From contig RKRS01000093.1 of the NCBI GenBank assembly GCA_007571275.1, positions 1 through 31,433 of the forward strand: DNA of 31,433 nucleotides, given 5' to 3'. This DNA comes from Dehalococcoidia bacterium. Its GTDB lineage: Bacteria; Chloroflexota; Dehalococcoidia; Bin125. A program made the position numbers and the translations under genes. The notes under the pieces were generated by a model. The model worked only from the letters and a program-made list of their open reading frames with translations. It was not told the DNA's origin and did not search any database. Each line of letters starts with the position of its first letter. Positions within the stretch are counted from its first letter, which is position 1. Positions 24,822-31,433 of the stretch are shown one piece after another.

Positions 24822-25874
24822 CTACAGCGACAGCTTCGAGAGCGCCTCGAGAAACTCGGGCACGTCGGTGCGGAAATCGTCGGCGTTGACGCCATCGTTG
24901 GCGGCGAGGTGCGCGGCCAACAGTTGTGCCGGTACGACTGCGGGGATGGTCAGCAGCGCGGGCGCGAGCTCGCTGAGGATCAGGTGTCGCGCTGACTCCG
25001 GAGCGGAGACGCTCGCTGGCGCGACCCAGGCGGCGGCGCAGCCCATGTCCATCGTCAGCCGGGTAATCGCACGGGTGCGTTGCGCCGCTTCATCGTTGGC
25101 GGCGAAGGAGAGGATTCGGTCTGAATCCACGATCTGCACGACCGGCCCATGCAGAAACGACTCAGGCTCCTGGTGACGCACGGCGCGGCGCGACGCCTCA
25201 GCGATCTTGATATGCGCCTCTTCCGCTGCGGTCAGCATCGGCCCAGCGCCAAGCGCGATCAGCGCGCCCGATGACCACTCTGCAGCCAGCTCGGCGATTT
25301 GCTCCTCGAGCGTCAGTGCCGAGGCCAGGGCTGATGGGATTTCCGAAACATCGCCGAGCGCGCCTGGAGAGACCAGGTCAGCGATCATCGCCGCGGCGGT
25401 CATCGCTGTAGTGTGCGAGACCGTATACATCGCCGAGGGGTCCTGCGTCGTGGTGTGAATCACCGTGACGCTATCGGGGAACGAATCGGTATCGAGTTCA
25501 GTGTCGACCTTTGTGATCACGACGGTGGGGGCACCGCGCTCGATGCAACGCGCCAGAGCCTGGCCGCTGTACTGCTTGCGACCGGTGTGCGCGAACAGCA
25601 ATACGGCGTCAGCATCGGCCAGCGGGGGCCAGGTGGCGAACTCGAAGCTCGTCAGTGGCCGCGCTTCCAGTCCTGCCGCTCGCAGCATCCAACTGGCTGC
25701 GTTCGCCGCGTTGTACGAGGTGCCAATGCCGACGGTCCAGACGCGTGACGCATGGCCGAGCTGCTCAGCAGCTCGGCTGAAGGGCTGCGCGCTGCTGAGC
25801 AGCTTGGCGCACTCAGAGGGCTGCGCCTGGATCGCGGGATAGAGACGATAGCGCTCGACTGAACCAGCGCTCAC
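24822..25874 (-). CDS. SIS-domain protein, GlmS-isomerase-like, no glutaminase domain
   Basis: 350 aa from GTG 25874, whose GTGA overlaps the TGA stop of the CoA racemase gene. The frame is open further upstream, but that part is in the racemase gene and looks non-coding. Two SIS domains are present. The first starts around VWTVGIGTSYNAANAASWML (45-64); its phosphosugar loop reads LLFAHTGRKQYSG where SxSGxT is common. The second starts around ALIALGAGPMLTAAEEAHIK (204-223). E219, K223, E226 and H242 (EEAHIKIAEASRR ... SFLHGP) fall at the spacing of E. coli GlmS E481, K485, E488 and H504, the isomerase residues. The N-terminal glutaminase half of GlmS is missing, so it is not an ordinary GlmS. 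It may be a sugar isomerase, deamidase or deglycase of the AgaS/FrlB kind. The substrate is unknown. Confidence 0.85.
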   Translation of the reverse strand: MSAGSVERYRLYPAIQAQPSECAKLLSSAQPFSRAAEQLGHASRVWTVGIGTSYNAANAASWMLRAAGLEARPLTSFEFATWPPLADADAVLLFAHTGRKQYSGQALARCIERGAPTVVITKVDTELDTDSFPDSVTVIHTTTQDPSAMYTVSHTTAMTAAAMIADLVSPGALGDVSEIPSALASALTLEEQIAELAAEWSSGALIALGAGPMLTAAEEAHIKIAEASRRAVRHQEPESFLHGPVVQIVDSDRILSFAANDEAAQRTRAITRLTMDMGCAAAWVAPASVSAPESARHLILSELAPALLTIPAVVPAQLLAAHLAANDGVNADDFRTDVPEFLEALSKLSL

Positions 25875-27013
25875 CGCACGGCTCCGGCGGTCTTGAGTCC
25901 TTCGCTGACTGACCCGTTGAGACCAATCTCGGAGAGGATCTCGTCGGTGTGCTGGCCCGGATAGGCCGGCGGTCCCTGGATTTCCGACTTGGTCTGGCTG
26001 AAGCGCGGAGCCGGCGCGGGCTGCACGATCCCAGCGACCTCTTCGAATGCGCCGCGCGCCTTGGCGTGCGGGTGGTTCGGCGCTTCCCATGGCTCGAGCA
26101 CGGGTCCGAAGCAGACATCCGAGCCCTCGAAGACGGCCTCCCATTCGGCTCGCGTCCTGGTACGGAAGATGGCGCTGACGCGGTCCTTCAGCTCGGGCCA
26201 GCGGGTGCTGTCCATCTGATGCGGGAGTTCCTCGTTCTCGAGTCCCAGCAGATGCAACAGCTCGGCGTAGAACTGCGGTTCAATTGAGCCGATCGAGACG
26301 TACTTGCCGTCGAGCGTTTCGTAGGCGTCATAGAAGTGAGCGCCGGTGTCGAGCACGTTGGCCGCGCGGCCGCGTCGCCAGCCGCCTGTGGCCAGACCTG
26401 CGTGGACTGAGGTGATCAGCGATGAGGCGCCATCGACCATGGCGGCGTCGACGACCTGCCCCTCACCGGTGCGGGCGGCGTGGATCAGCGCGCCCAGCAT
26501 CCCGACGGCGAGGTACATCCCGCCGCCACCGAAGTCGCCGACCAGGTTGAGCGGCGGCACTGGCGCCTGACCTTTACGCGCGATTGGCGCGAGCGCTCCG
26601 GCCAGCGAGATGTAGTTGATGTCGTGGCCGGCCATCTGCGCATAGGGACCTTCCTGCCCCCAGCCGGTCATGCGTCCGTAGACGAGCTTGGGATTGCGCT
26701 CGAGGCAAACGTCCGGGCCCAGACCGAGACGCTCCATGACGCCAGGACGGAAGCCTTCGAACAGCGCGTCGGCGCCTTCGATCAGTTTGAGCGCGACTTC
26801 CACGCCTTCAGGATTTTTGAGATCGAGCGCAATCGAGCGACGACCGCGAGCCAGCAGATCGCCCGGCGGATCAGCGGGCGCTTCTGACGGCGCCCTTGAC
26901 GCGCGGTCGATGCGCACGATGTCCGCTCCCATGTCGGACAGGATCATGCCACAGAAGGGTCCCGGCCCGATGCCTTGAAACTCAATGATCCGAATACCGC
27001 TGAGCGGTCCCAT
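25871..27013 (-). CDS. Alpha-methylacyl-CoA racemase (CaiB/BaiF CoA-transferase family III)
   Basis: 380 aa. The family includes CoA transferases and the racemase that inverts 2-methylacyl-CoA between R and S forms in branched fatty acid and sterol side-chain breakdown. The racemase assignment rests on H130 (AGHDINY), D160 (NLVGDFGGGG) and E245, which lie at the same spacing as H126, D156 and E241 of the Mycobacterium tuberculosis enzyme MCR. The N-terminus GIRIIEFQGIGPGPFCGMIL and DMGADIVRIDR are also typical. FRPGVMERLGLGPDVC follows in the usual place. GAGGAG lies about 6 nt upstream of ATG 27013. The stop overlaps the start of the SIS-domain gene (GTGA), so they are translationally coupled. 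Both run convergent to valS and divergent from the GNAT gene. Oxidation of branched acids is a reasonable role but is inferred from the family. Confidence 0.93.
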   Translation of the reverse strand: MGPLSGIRIIEFQGIGPGPFCGMILSDMGADIVRIDRASRAPSEAPADPPGDLLARGRRSIALDLKNPEGVEVALKLIEGADALFEGFRPGVMERLGLGPDVCLERNPKLVYGRMTGWGQEGPYAQMAGHDINYISLAGALAPIARKGQAPVPPLNLVGDFGGGGMYLAVGMLGALIHAARTGEGQVVDAAMVDGASSLITSVHAGLATGGWRRGRAANVLDTGAHFYDAYETLDGKYVSIGSIEPQFYAELLHLLGLENEELPHQMDSTRWPELKDRVSAIFRTRTRAEWEAVFEGSDVCFGPVLEPWEAPNHPHAKARGAFEEVAGIVQPAPAPRFSQTKSEIQGPPAYPGQHTDEILSEIGLNGSVSEGLKTAGAVR

Positions 27014-27069
27014 ATCGTGCTCCTCACGTGACGAGATCGTTGCCGTCTTCAGATGCAGGGTAACGCGCG

Positions 27070-27573
27070 ATGACGTTCCACATTGAATCGGTTGGCCACG
27101 AGTCGGCGGCTGAGGTGATCGAACTGATTCATAGAGTCTTTGATGAATACGGGTTCAGCTGGGAGCCGGAGGAAGAATTCTGGGATTTGCTCACCGATCC
27201 ACCCGCCTTTCCCTATGTCGAGCCGCGTGGCGCGATCTGGGTGATGCGCGACCCGGCGGGGCAGGTGGTCGGCTCGATCGCCGCCGAACGACTTGATGGG
27301 CCAACGGTGGAACTGCACCGTCTCTACCTCGATGCGCGTCTCCGTGGACAGGGACTCGGCCGACGCCTGTTCGGGACGGCCGTCGATTGGGCTCGCGAGC
27401 AGGGCGCGTGGAAGATTGAGCTCTGGTCGGATACGCGGTTCGAGGACGCGCATCGGCTCTACGAACGTCTCGGTTACGTCAGGACCGACTCGCGCGAGCT
27501 GGACGACGCGAACGACACGATTGAATTCAAGTACGAGCGAGACCTCCGCGAATCGGCGTCGCCGAGCTGCTGA
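27070..27573 (+). CDS. GNAT-family N-acetyltransferase
   Basis: 167 aa. The acetyl-CoA pyrophosphate loop is clear: LHRLYLDARLRGQGLGRRLF, with R92-x-x-G95-x-G97 matching the Q/R-x-x-G-x-G/A motif A. Motif B follows (IELWSDTRFEDAHRLYERLGY), typical of small-molecule or protein N-acetyltransferases. The N-terminal part (IELIHRVFDEYGFSWEPEEEFWDLL) is the acceptor-site region and gives no specific substrate. An AGGG lies about 8 nt upstream of ATG 27070. It diverges from the CoA racemase with only 56 bp between the starts, so the two promoters would overlap. It precedes the nuo operon on the same strand, but a separate promoter (27599-27628) stands between. Confidence 0.9.
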   Translation: MTFHIESVGHESAAEVIELIHRVFDEYGFSWEPEEEFWDLLTDPPAFPYVEPRGAIWVMRDPAGQVVGSIAAERLDGPTVELHRLYLDARLRGQGLGRRLFGTAVDWAREQGAWKIELWSDTRFEDAHRLYERLGYVRTDSRELDDANDTIEFKYERDLRESASPSC

Positions 27574-27598
27574 TCAGCCCATTCCGCTGCGCCAGACA

Positions 27599-27628
27599 TT
27601 GACCCTGATTAGTGGGCGCGGGTACGAT
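27599..27628 (+). promoter_or_regulatory. nuo operon promoter
   Basis: TTGACC (27599-27604), an 18-nt spacer, TACGAT (27623-27628). The -10 is identical to that of rpoB and groESL. It predicts a start near 27635 and a leader of about 50 nt before nuoA. Confidence 0.7.
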
Positions 27629-27683
27629 CTGTTCGCACTGCGATACTGGTGCTGATCTACAGAGCGGGTGATGGCAGGTAGAC

Positions 27684-28070
27684 GTGTCAGATCTGTTTGA
27701 GAACTACGGCGCCGTCCTGGTCGCGATTCCGGTCGGGATCATGCTCGTCTTGACCGCGTTGCTGGCGACCAAGCTGCTCGCTCCCCAGCGTCGCACCGCG
27801 CTCAAAGGCCAGGTCTACGAGTGCGGCATGCTGCCGATCGGTCGTAACTGGGCTCAGGTGCACGTCCGGTACTACACCTATGCCCTGCTGTTTCTCGTGT
27901 TCGACGTTGAAGTGGTGTTTCTCTTCCCCTGGGCGGTCTCCTTCCTCGGATTGATCGATGCTGATTTCGGCAAAGTCATCCTCTGGCAGATGGTGCTCTT
28001 CATCGGCACGTTGCTGATCGCGCTCGCCTACGCTTGGCGTAAGGGCGTGTTCGACTGGCAACGCAACTAA
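27684..28070 (+). CDS. nuoA: NADH-quinone oxidoreductase subunit A
   Basis: 128 aa, a small membrane subunit of complex I at the junction of the arm and membrane domains. Three transmembrane helices are visible: about 10-32, 63-88 (containing the family signature FDVEVVFLFPWAV) and 97-118. The loop between helices 1 and 2 holds YECGMLPIGRNW, with the conserved cysteine C48 that lies near the quinone cavity. GTG 27684 is the start. It follows a near-consensus promoter and opens the nuoA-B-C-D-H series. The length and helix pattern are normal. Confidence 0.96.
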   Translation: MSDLFENYGAVLVAIPVGIMLVLTALLATKLLAPQRRTALKGQVYECGMLPIGRNWAQVHVRYYTYALLFLVFDVEVVFLFPWAVSFLGLIDADFGKVILWQMVLFIGTLLIALAYAWRKGVFDWQRN

Positions 28071-28111
28071 CGGAACGCGAAACGAGTGGGGCAGGAAGCG
28101 AGACGGGGCGC

Positions 28112-28678
28112 ATGACCCAACCACCACACATGGGCGATCCGACGCCTGTCATCATCTCGCCCGAGTCGCTGCGTCTGCAGGCCATTGACGACGCGCCGCC
28201 GACCGTCCCCTACAAGATCGTTCTGCCTGGCGTGATGCAGGCGCCGGCCGAGGCGCTGATTTCGGCCGCGCGCAAATCCTCGCTCTGGCCAATGACCTTC
28301 GGACTGGCCTGCTGCGCGATCGAGATGATTGCGACCTACATGGCCAACCACGATCTCGACCGTTTCGGCATCGTGCCCTGGCCCTCGCCGCGACAGTCGG
28401 ACGTGATGATCGTGGCCGGCACGGTGACCAAGAAGATGGCCCCCGCTGTCAAGCTGCTGTATGAACAGATGCCGCATCCCAAGTGGGTGATCTCAATGGG
28501 CGCCTGCGCGACCAACGGCGGTCCGTACACGCAGTACGACCGCGTCGTTCAGGGTGTCGACAACATCGTTCCCGTCGACGTCTACGTGCCTGGCTGCCCG
28601 CCCCGTCCGGAAGCTCTGATTGATGGTCTGCTCGCTCTGCAGGAGAAGATCGTTGAAGAACGCGCGCGGGGATACTAA
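28112..28678 (+). CDS. nuoB: NADH-quinone oxidoreductase subunit B
   Basis: 188 aa. It carries cluster N2, the terminal [4Fe-4S] centre that passes electrons to quinone. The four ligands are C67 and C68 (FGLACCAIEM), C132 (MGACATNGG) and C162 (VPGCPPRP). The tandem cysteine pair is the hallmark of the subunit. The N-terminal 45 residues (MTQPPHMGDPTPVIIS and on) are a variable leader. ATG 28112 is taken as the start. ATG 28130 is also in frame, and neither has a strong Shine-Dalgarno. It is 41 bp downstream of nuoA and 6 bp upstream of nuoC, so it is clearly in the same operon. Confidence 0.97.
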   Translation: MTQPPHMGDPTPVIISPESLRLQAIDDAPPTVPYKIVLPGVMQAPAEALISAARKSSLWPMTFGLACCAIEMIATYMANHDLDRFGIVPWPSPRQSDVMIVAGTVTKKMAPAVKLLYEQMPHPKWVISMGACATNGGPYTQYDRVVQGVDNIVPVDVYVPGCPPRPEALIDGLLALQEKIVEERARGY

Positions 28679-28684
28679 GCAACC

Positions 28685-29683
28685 ATGACATCACGTCGTA
28701 CGCCCGCCGCTCCGGCAGAGCCAACCAGCAACGAGCCGCCGCCCGGCTCAATCGCTGATACCTACCGCGAGGTCATGCCGCTGGTCGATTTCGACGCGGC
28801 CATGACCAAAGGCGATGACGTCGCATTGACGATTCCCGCCAACTCGATTCACGAAGTGCTGGAGCGTGGCCGCGACGACGAGCGCCTGCAGATGAACCTG
28901 CTGCGCAATCAGACCGCCGTGGACTGGGAAGAGCGCGGCCTCGAGATCGTCTATCACCTCTATTCGATTCCGTTGCGTCAGGCCGTCACGATCAAGGCCT
29001 GGCTGCCGTCGGAGAATCCGATGGTCGAATCGGTGACCGACGTGTACGAGATGGCCAATTGGGCCGAGCGTGAATGCCGCGAAATGTTCGGGATCGAGTT
29101 CATCGGCCACCCTGATCCGCGCAACTTGCTGCTCGACGAAGACCTCGACATCCATCCGTTGCGCAAGAGTCATCCGCTTGCTCCGATTGAGATGGAGCAG
29201 GGCGTCGACGTTGAGTTCTTTACCAAGCAGCACCCGCCGCCCGAACCCGTTGTTGAAGAAGAAGCGGTCGCCACGACCGCTGCCGCGCCGACGCGTAAGC
29301 GTGTCGAGGACATGACTGAGGAAGAGCGCGCCGCACGCAAGGCGGAGCAGGCCGAGCGGGTCGCGCGGGCCCGCGAGATCGCCGCCAAACGACGCGCCGA
29401 GCGCCTGGCCGGCGCGCCGCCAGCTGGCGGTCCGCGCAAGGAGGGCGCCGCGCCGCCGCCGCGTCCGACTCCAGCGCCCGCGGCGGCGCCTGCCGCCGAG
29501 CCCGCTCCGGCCAGGGCGGCAGCCCCAACAGCGGACCGTCCACCTGCTCCGCCGCCGCCTGAACTACCGAGCATCCCTGACGCCGAAGAGGACCCTGAAG
29601 GCCGCGCTGCCGCTCAGTCCGAGCGAGTTCGACTTGGTCGTGAATTAGCCGCCGCTCGGCGCGCGCAGCTACGCGGCGAGTGA
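28685..29683 (+). CDS. nuoC: NADH-quinone oxidoreductase subunit C with long disordered C-terminal tail
   Basis: 332 aa. The first 180 residues are the NuoC 30-kDa domain: LEIVYHLYSIPLRQAVTIKA (about 86-105), VESVTDVYEMANWAERECRE (114-133), then MFGIEFIGHPDPRNLLLDED and HPLRKSHPL. This subunit joins NuoD and NuoB in the peripheral arm. From about residue 181 to the end (about 150 residues) the sequence is low complexity: a charged Arg/Glu/Ala helix (MTEEERAARKAEQAERVARA) and a Pro/Ala-rich segment, ending in another basic helix (RVRLGRELAAARRAQLRG). Ordinary stand-alone NuoC proteins end soon after HPL. The tail is not a NuoD fusion, since nuoD follows as its own gene 62 bp on. The start codon has a poor Shine-Dalgarno. 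Confidence 0.93.
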   Translation: MTSRRTPAAPAEPTSNEPPPGSIADTYREVMPLVDFDAAMTKGDDVALTIPANSIHEVLERGRDDERLQMNLLRNQTAVDWEERGLEIVYHLYSIPLRQAVTIKAWLPSENPMVESVTDVYEMANWAERECREMFGIEFIGHPDPRNLLLDEDLDIHPLRKSHPLAPIEMEQGVDVEFFTKQHPPPEPVVEEEAVATTAAAPTRKRVEDMTEEERAARKAEQAERVARAREIAAKRRAERLAGAPPAGGPRKEGAAPPPRPTPAPAAAPAAEPAPARAAAPTADRPPAPPPPELPSIPDAEEDPEGRAAAQSERVRLGRELAAARRAQLRGE

Positions 29684-29745
29684 TGAGTGAGCTGAATGCA
29701 ACGAGTAGACGGTAGCGACTTGACGAGGAACAGGGAGTAGACCGC

Positions 29746-30909
29746 ATGGTCCAGCAAACCTTCGAAGGTGAAGTGCTCACTGAACCCGTCGTCGTCGAGC
29801 GCGAGTTCGAGACCGTCGACATGAACATCAACATCGGACCGCAGCACCCGGCGACGCACGGCGTCTTCCGCATGGTGCTGACTGTCGATGGCGAAATTGT
29901 CAAGGACGCGATTCCCTACATCGGTTACATGCATCGCGGTGGAGAAAAGCTCTCTGAGAATCTCGATTATCGTGGCGCGCTCGGTTACCAGGATCGCACC
30001 GACTATCTGGCCGCGTTCAACTCGGAATGGGTCTATGTGAACGCGGTTGAGCGGTTGGCCGGGATCGAAATCCCTGAGCGGGCTGAGTATGTCCGACTCA
30101 TCCTGGCCGAGTTCAATCGCCTGCTCTCGCACTTCATGTTCATGGGCGCGTTTGGCACCGACGTTGGCTATTTCGGCACCGCCTTCACCTGGACGTTCAA
30201 GGAGCGCGAGCGGATTCAGGATCTGTTCGAGGCCGTCTGCGGCGACCGCATCATGTACAACTACTTCCGCGTCGGCGGGTTGGCCTGGGATCCGCACGAG
30301 ACCTTCATCGAGGATTCGCACTGGGTGCTCGATCAGGTCGAGACCGGGATTGGCGATGTCGACGATCTGATGACGAACAACGAAGTGTTCGTCGCTCGCT
30401 GCCGCGATGTCGGCGTGATGAGCGCCGAGGACGCGATCTCCTACGGTGTGACCGGCCCGATGCTGCGCGCCTCCGGCGTGCCCTTCGACCTGCGCGTGGA
30501 CGAGCCGTACTCGATCTACGACCGGTTCCACTGGGAGATTCCCGTCGGCGAGCGCGGCGACGTGTACGACCGTTACCTGGTGCGCCTCGAGGAGATGCGC
30601 CAGTCGGTCACGATCCTGCGCCAGGCGCTCGACCAGATGCCGACCTCGGGCCCGATCATGCCTGAACGGATGCCGGCCCGGCTACGACCTGAGCCTGGTG
30701 AAATCTACATGCGCCAGGAAAATCCGCGTGGCGAATACGGTATCTACATGGTTTCGGATGGCACTGACCAGCCGTGGCGCGTGAAAATGCGCTCGCCATG
30801 TTTCCACAATCTCTCGTCGCTCAAGCCTCAGGTGATCAACGCGTACCTCGCCGATGCCGTCGTGGCGCTCGGCTCGATCGACATCGTGCTCTGCGAGGTT
30901 GACCGCTAA
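29746..30909 (+). CDS. nuoD: NADH-quinone oxidoreductase subunit D
   Basis: 387 aa, the 49-kDa subunit that forms the quinone pocket with NuoB. The signature GPQHPATHGVFR (31-42) includes H38, and DRTDY ends with Y87. These are the positions of the quinone-binding His and Tyr known from Thermus Nqo4. MHRGGEKLSE (62-71), FNRLLSHFMFMGAFGTDVG and the C-terminal RVKMRSPCFHNLSSL are also standard. The protein is related to the large subunit of NiFe hydrogenases but lacks its metal-binding cysteines, as expected. AGGGAG lies 13 nt before ATG 29746. Its TAA stop overlaps an ATG (TAATG) that opens a short ORF leading into nuoH. In a classical operon nuoE, F and G would follow; here nuoH follows. Confidence 0.97.
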   Translation: MVQQTFEGEVLTEPVVVEREFETVDMNINIGPQHPATHGVFRMVLTVDGEIVKDAIPYIGYMHRGGEKLSENLDYRGALGYQDRTDYLAAFNSEWVYVNAVERLAGIEIPERAEYVRLILAEFNRLLSHFMFMGAFGTDVGYFGTAFTWTFKERERIQDLFEAVCGDRIMYNYFRVGGLAWDPHETFIEDSHWVLDQVETGIGDVDDLMTNNEVFVARCRDVGVMSAEDAISYGVTGPMLRASGVPFDLRVDEPYSIYDRFHWEIPVGERGDVYDRYLVRLEEMRQSVTILRQALDQMPTSGPIMPERMPARLRPEPGEIYMRQENPRGEYGIYMVSDGTDQPWRVKMRSPCFHNLSSLKPQVINAYLADAVVALGSIDIVLCEVDR

Positions 30910-31010
30910 TGCCGCTGCCGCGCCATGTTCGTCTGCCCCGCCTGATGGGTGTAAGCCCGACTGCGTGTAACCTGCGTGAGCAGCCGCAACAGCCATCAGG
31001 GATGCGCTAA
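30909..31010 (+). other. Short ORF (33 codons) bridging nuoD and nuoH
   Basis: ATG 30909 overlaps the nuoD stop (TAATG). The frame stays open to TAA 31008-31010, directly abutting the nuoH ATG at 31011. The peptide begins MPLPRHVRLPRLMGV and is basic, proline-rich and without known motif. It may let ribosomes pass from nuoD to nuoH, or it may be a chance ORF in a 101-bp spacer. It is not a recognised complex I subunit. Confidence 0.25.
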
Positions 31011-31433
31011 ATGGTCTTGAGCGAGTTTGCCGGCGTCAGCATGCCTGACTGGATCGATGCGCTGCTGCGCATCATCTTCATCGTCGCCTTGATGACGATC
31101 AACGCGTTTGCCCTGATCTACCTCGAGCGCAAGATTCTCGCCCGTCTGCAGGCTCGAGTCGGTCCGACCCGCACTGGCCCGATCGGCACCCTGCAATCGA
31201 TCGCCGACGCGCTCAAGCTGGTGACCAAGGAAGACGTCCGCCCAATCACTGCGGATCGCTGGGCCTTTGAGCTCGCGCCGTACATGGCCTTTGTGCCGGT
31301 CTTCCTCATTTTCGTGCCGATGCCGTTCACTGAGACGTGGTTTATCCGCGACCTCAACCTCGGCTTGCTCTATGTCTTCGGCGTACTCGGCCTGAACATC
31401 GTCGGCGTGGTGATGGCCGCCTGGGGCTCAGAC
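31011..31433 (+). CDS. nuoH: NADH-quinone oxidoreductase subunit H, partial (3' end off the window)
   Basis: 141 codons are present from ATG 31011 to the right edge. AGGGA lies about 9 nt upstream, and an in-frame TAA immediately precedes the ATG, so the start is fixed. The first transmembrane helix is about residues 13-38 (WIDALLRIIFIVALMTINAF), followed by the family signature YLERKILARLQARVGPTRTG and SIADALKLVTKEDVRP, part of the loop lining the quinone channel. Two further hydrophobic segments (PYMAFVPVFLIFVPMPF and LLYVFGVLGLNIVGVVMAAW) follow. NuoH links the quinone site to the proton-pumping membrane arm. Subunits I to N would be expected beyond the window. Confidence 0.96.
   Translation, partial: MVLSEFAGVSMPDWIDALLRIIFIVALMTINAFALIYLERKILARLQARVGPTRTGPIGTLQSIADALKLVTKEDVRPITADRWAFELAPYMAFVPVFLIFVPMPFTETWFIRDLNLGLLYVFGVLGLNIVGVVMAAWGSD

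Noticed and set aside
25875..26144. 90-residue N-terminal extension of the SIS-domain protein
   Set aside because: It lies entirely within the racemase gene in another frame. It is Arg-rich like out-of-frame translation, and the GTGA overlap gives a better start.
1..31433. CRISPR arrays, tRNA or rRNA genes, IS elements, prophage genes
   Set aside because: On reading both strands I found no regularly spaced repeats, cloverleaf-like segments, ribosomal RNA motifs, transposases or integrases.

Overview
This is a gene-dense, GC-rich chromosomal segment, and almost all of it is core housekeeping. The set comprises TsaD, RpoB, RpoC, GroEL/GroES, PRPP synthetase, SecA, ValRS and complex I subunits. 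It is mixed with a two-gene lipid/sugar-type unit (alpha-methylacyl-CoA racemase plus a SIS-domain protein) and several unrecognised proteins. An AMACR-type CoA racemase, HrcA/CIRCE control of groESL, a nuoABCD-H order without nuoEFG and a large coiled-coil insertion in RpoC fit a Chloroflexota bacterium (Dehalococcoidia/SAR202- or Thermomicrobia-like). That placement is inference from gene content, not from a marker-gene comparison. I see no phage, IS element, CRISPR, tRNA or rRNA.

Layout. (1) 1-778, minus strand: a truncated small membrane protein behind an unrecognised 147-aa protein. They diverge from (2) 988-3345, a 785-aa single-pass membrane protein with a degenerate PP2C-like N-terminus and a propeller-like C-terminus. 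(3) tsaD (3487-4536) is preceded by a short leader ORF with a 9-bp tandem repeat. It converges, with a 33-bp overlap, on (4) an XRE regulator-DUF2851 pair (5863 to 4504). (5) rpoB-rpoC (6273-14697) have a clear promoter and a leader of about 250 nt, and end at a perfect 16-bp hairpin shared with (6) the convergent groES-groEL operon (16762 to 14793), which carries a perfect CIRCE operator. (7) prs, secA, an unrecognised 294-aa gene and valS run on the plus strand to 24811. (8) A converging minus-strand pair, AMACR and SIS protein (27013 to 24822), is coupled by a GTGA overlap. (9) A GNAT acetyltransferase is followed by a promoter and nuoA-B-C-D-(short ORF)-H, cut by the right edge.

How the parts work together. 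rpoBC, groESL, secA, valS, tsaD and prs supply transcription, folding, secretion, translation and nucleotide precursors. nuoABCDH begins a respiratory complex I operon. Three promoters (rpoB, groESL, nuoA) share the same -10 hexamer TACGAT behind a TTG-type -35, a useful local consensus.

No obviously new defence or mobile system is present. The most unusual items are lineage-type insertions in RpoB and RpoC, the pseudo-PP2C membrane sensor candidate, a GlmS-isomerase-like protein without a glutaminase domain coupled to AMACR, the long disordered tail on NuoC, and short coupled ORFs abutting tsaD and nuoH.
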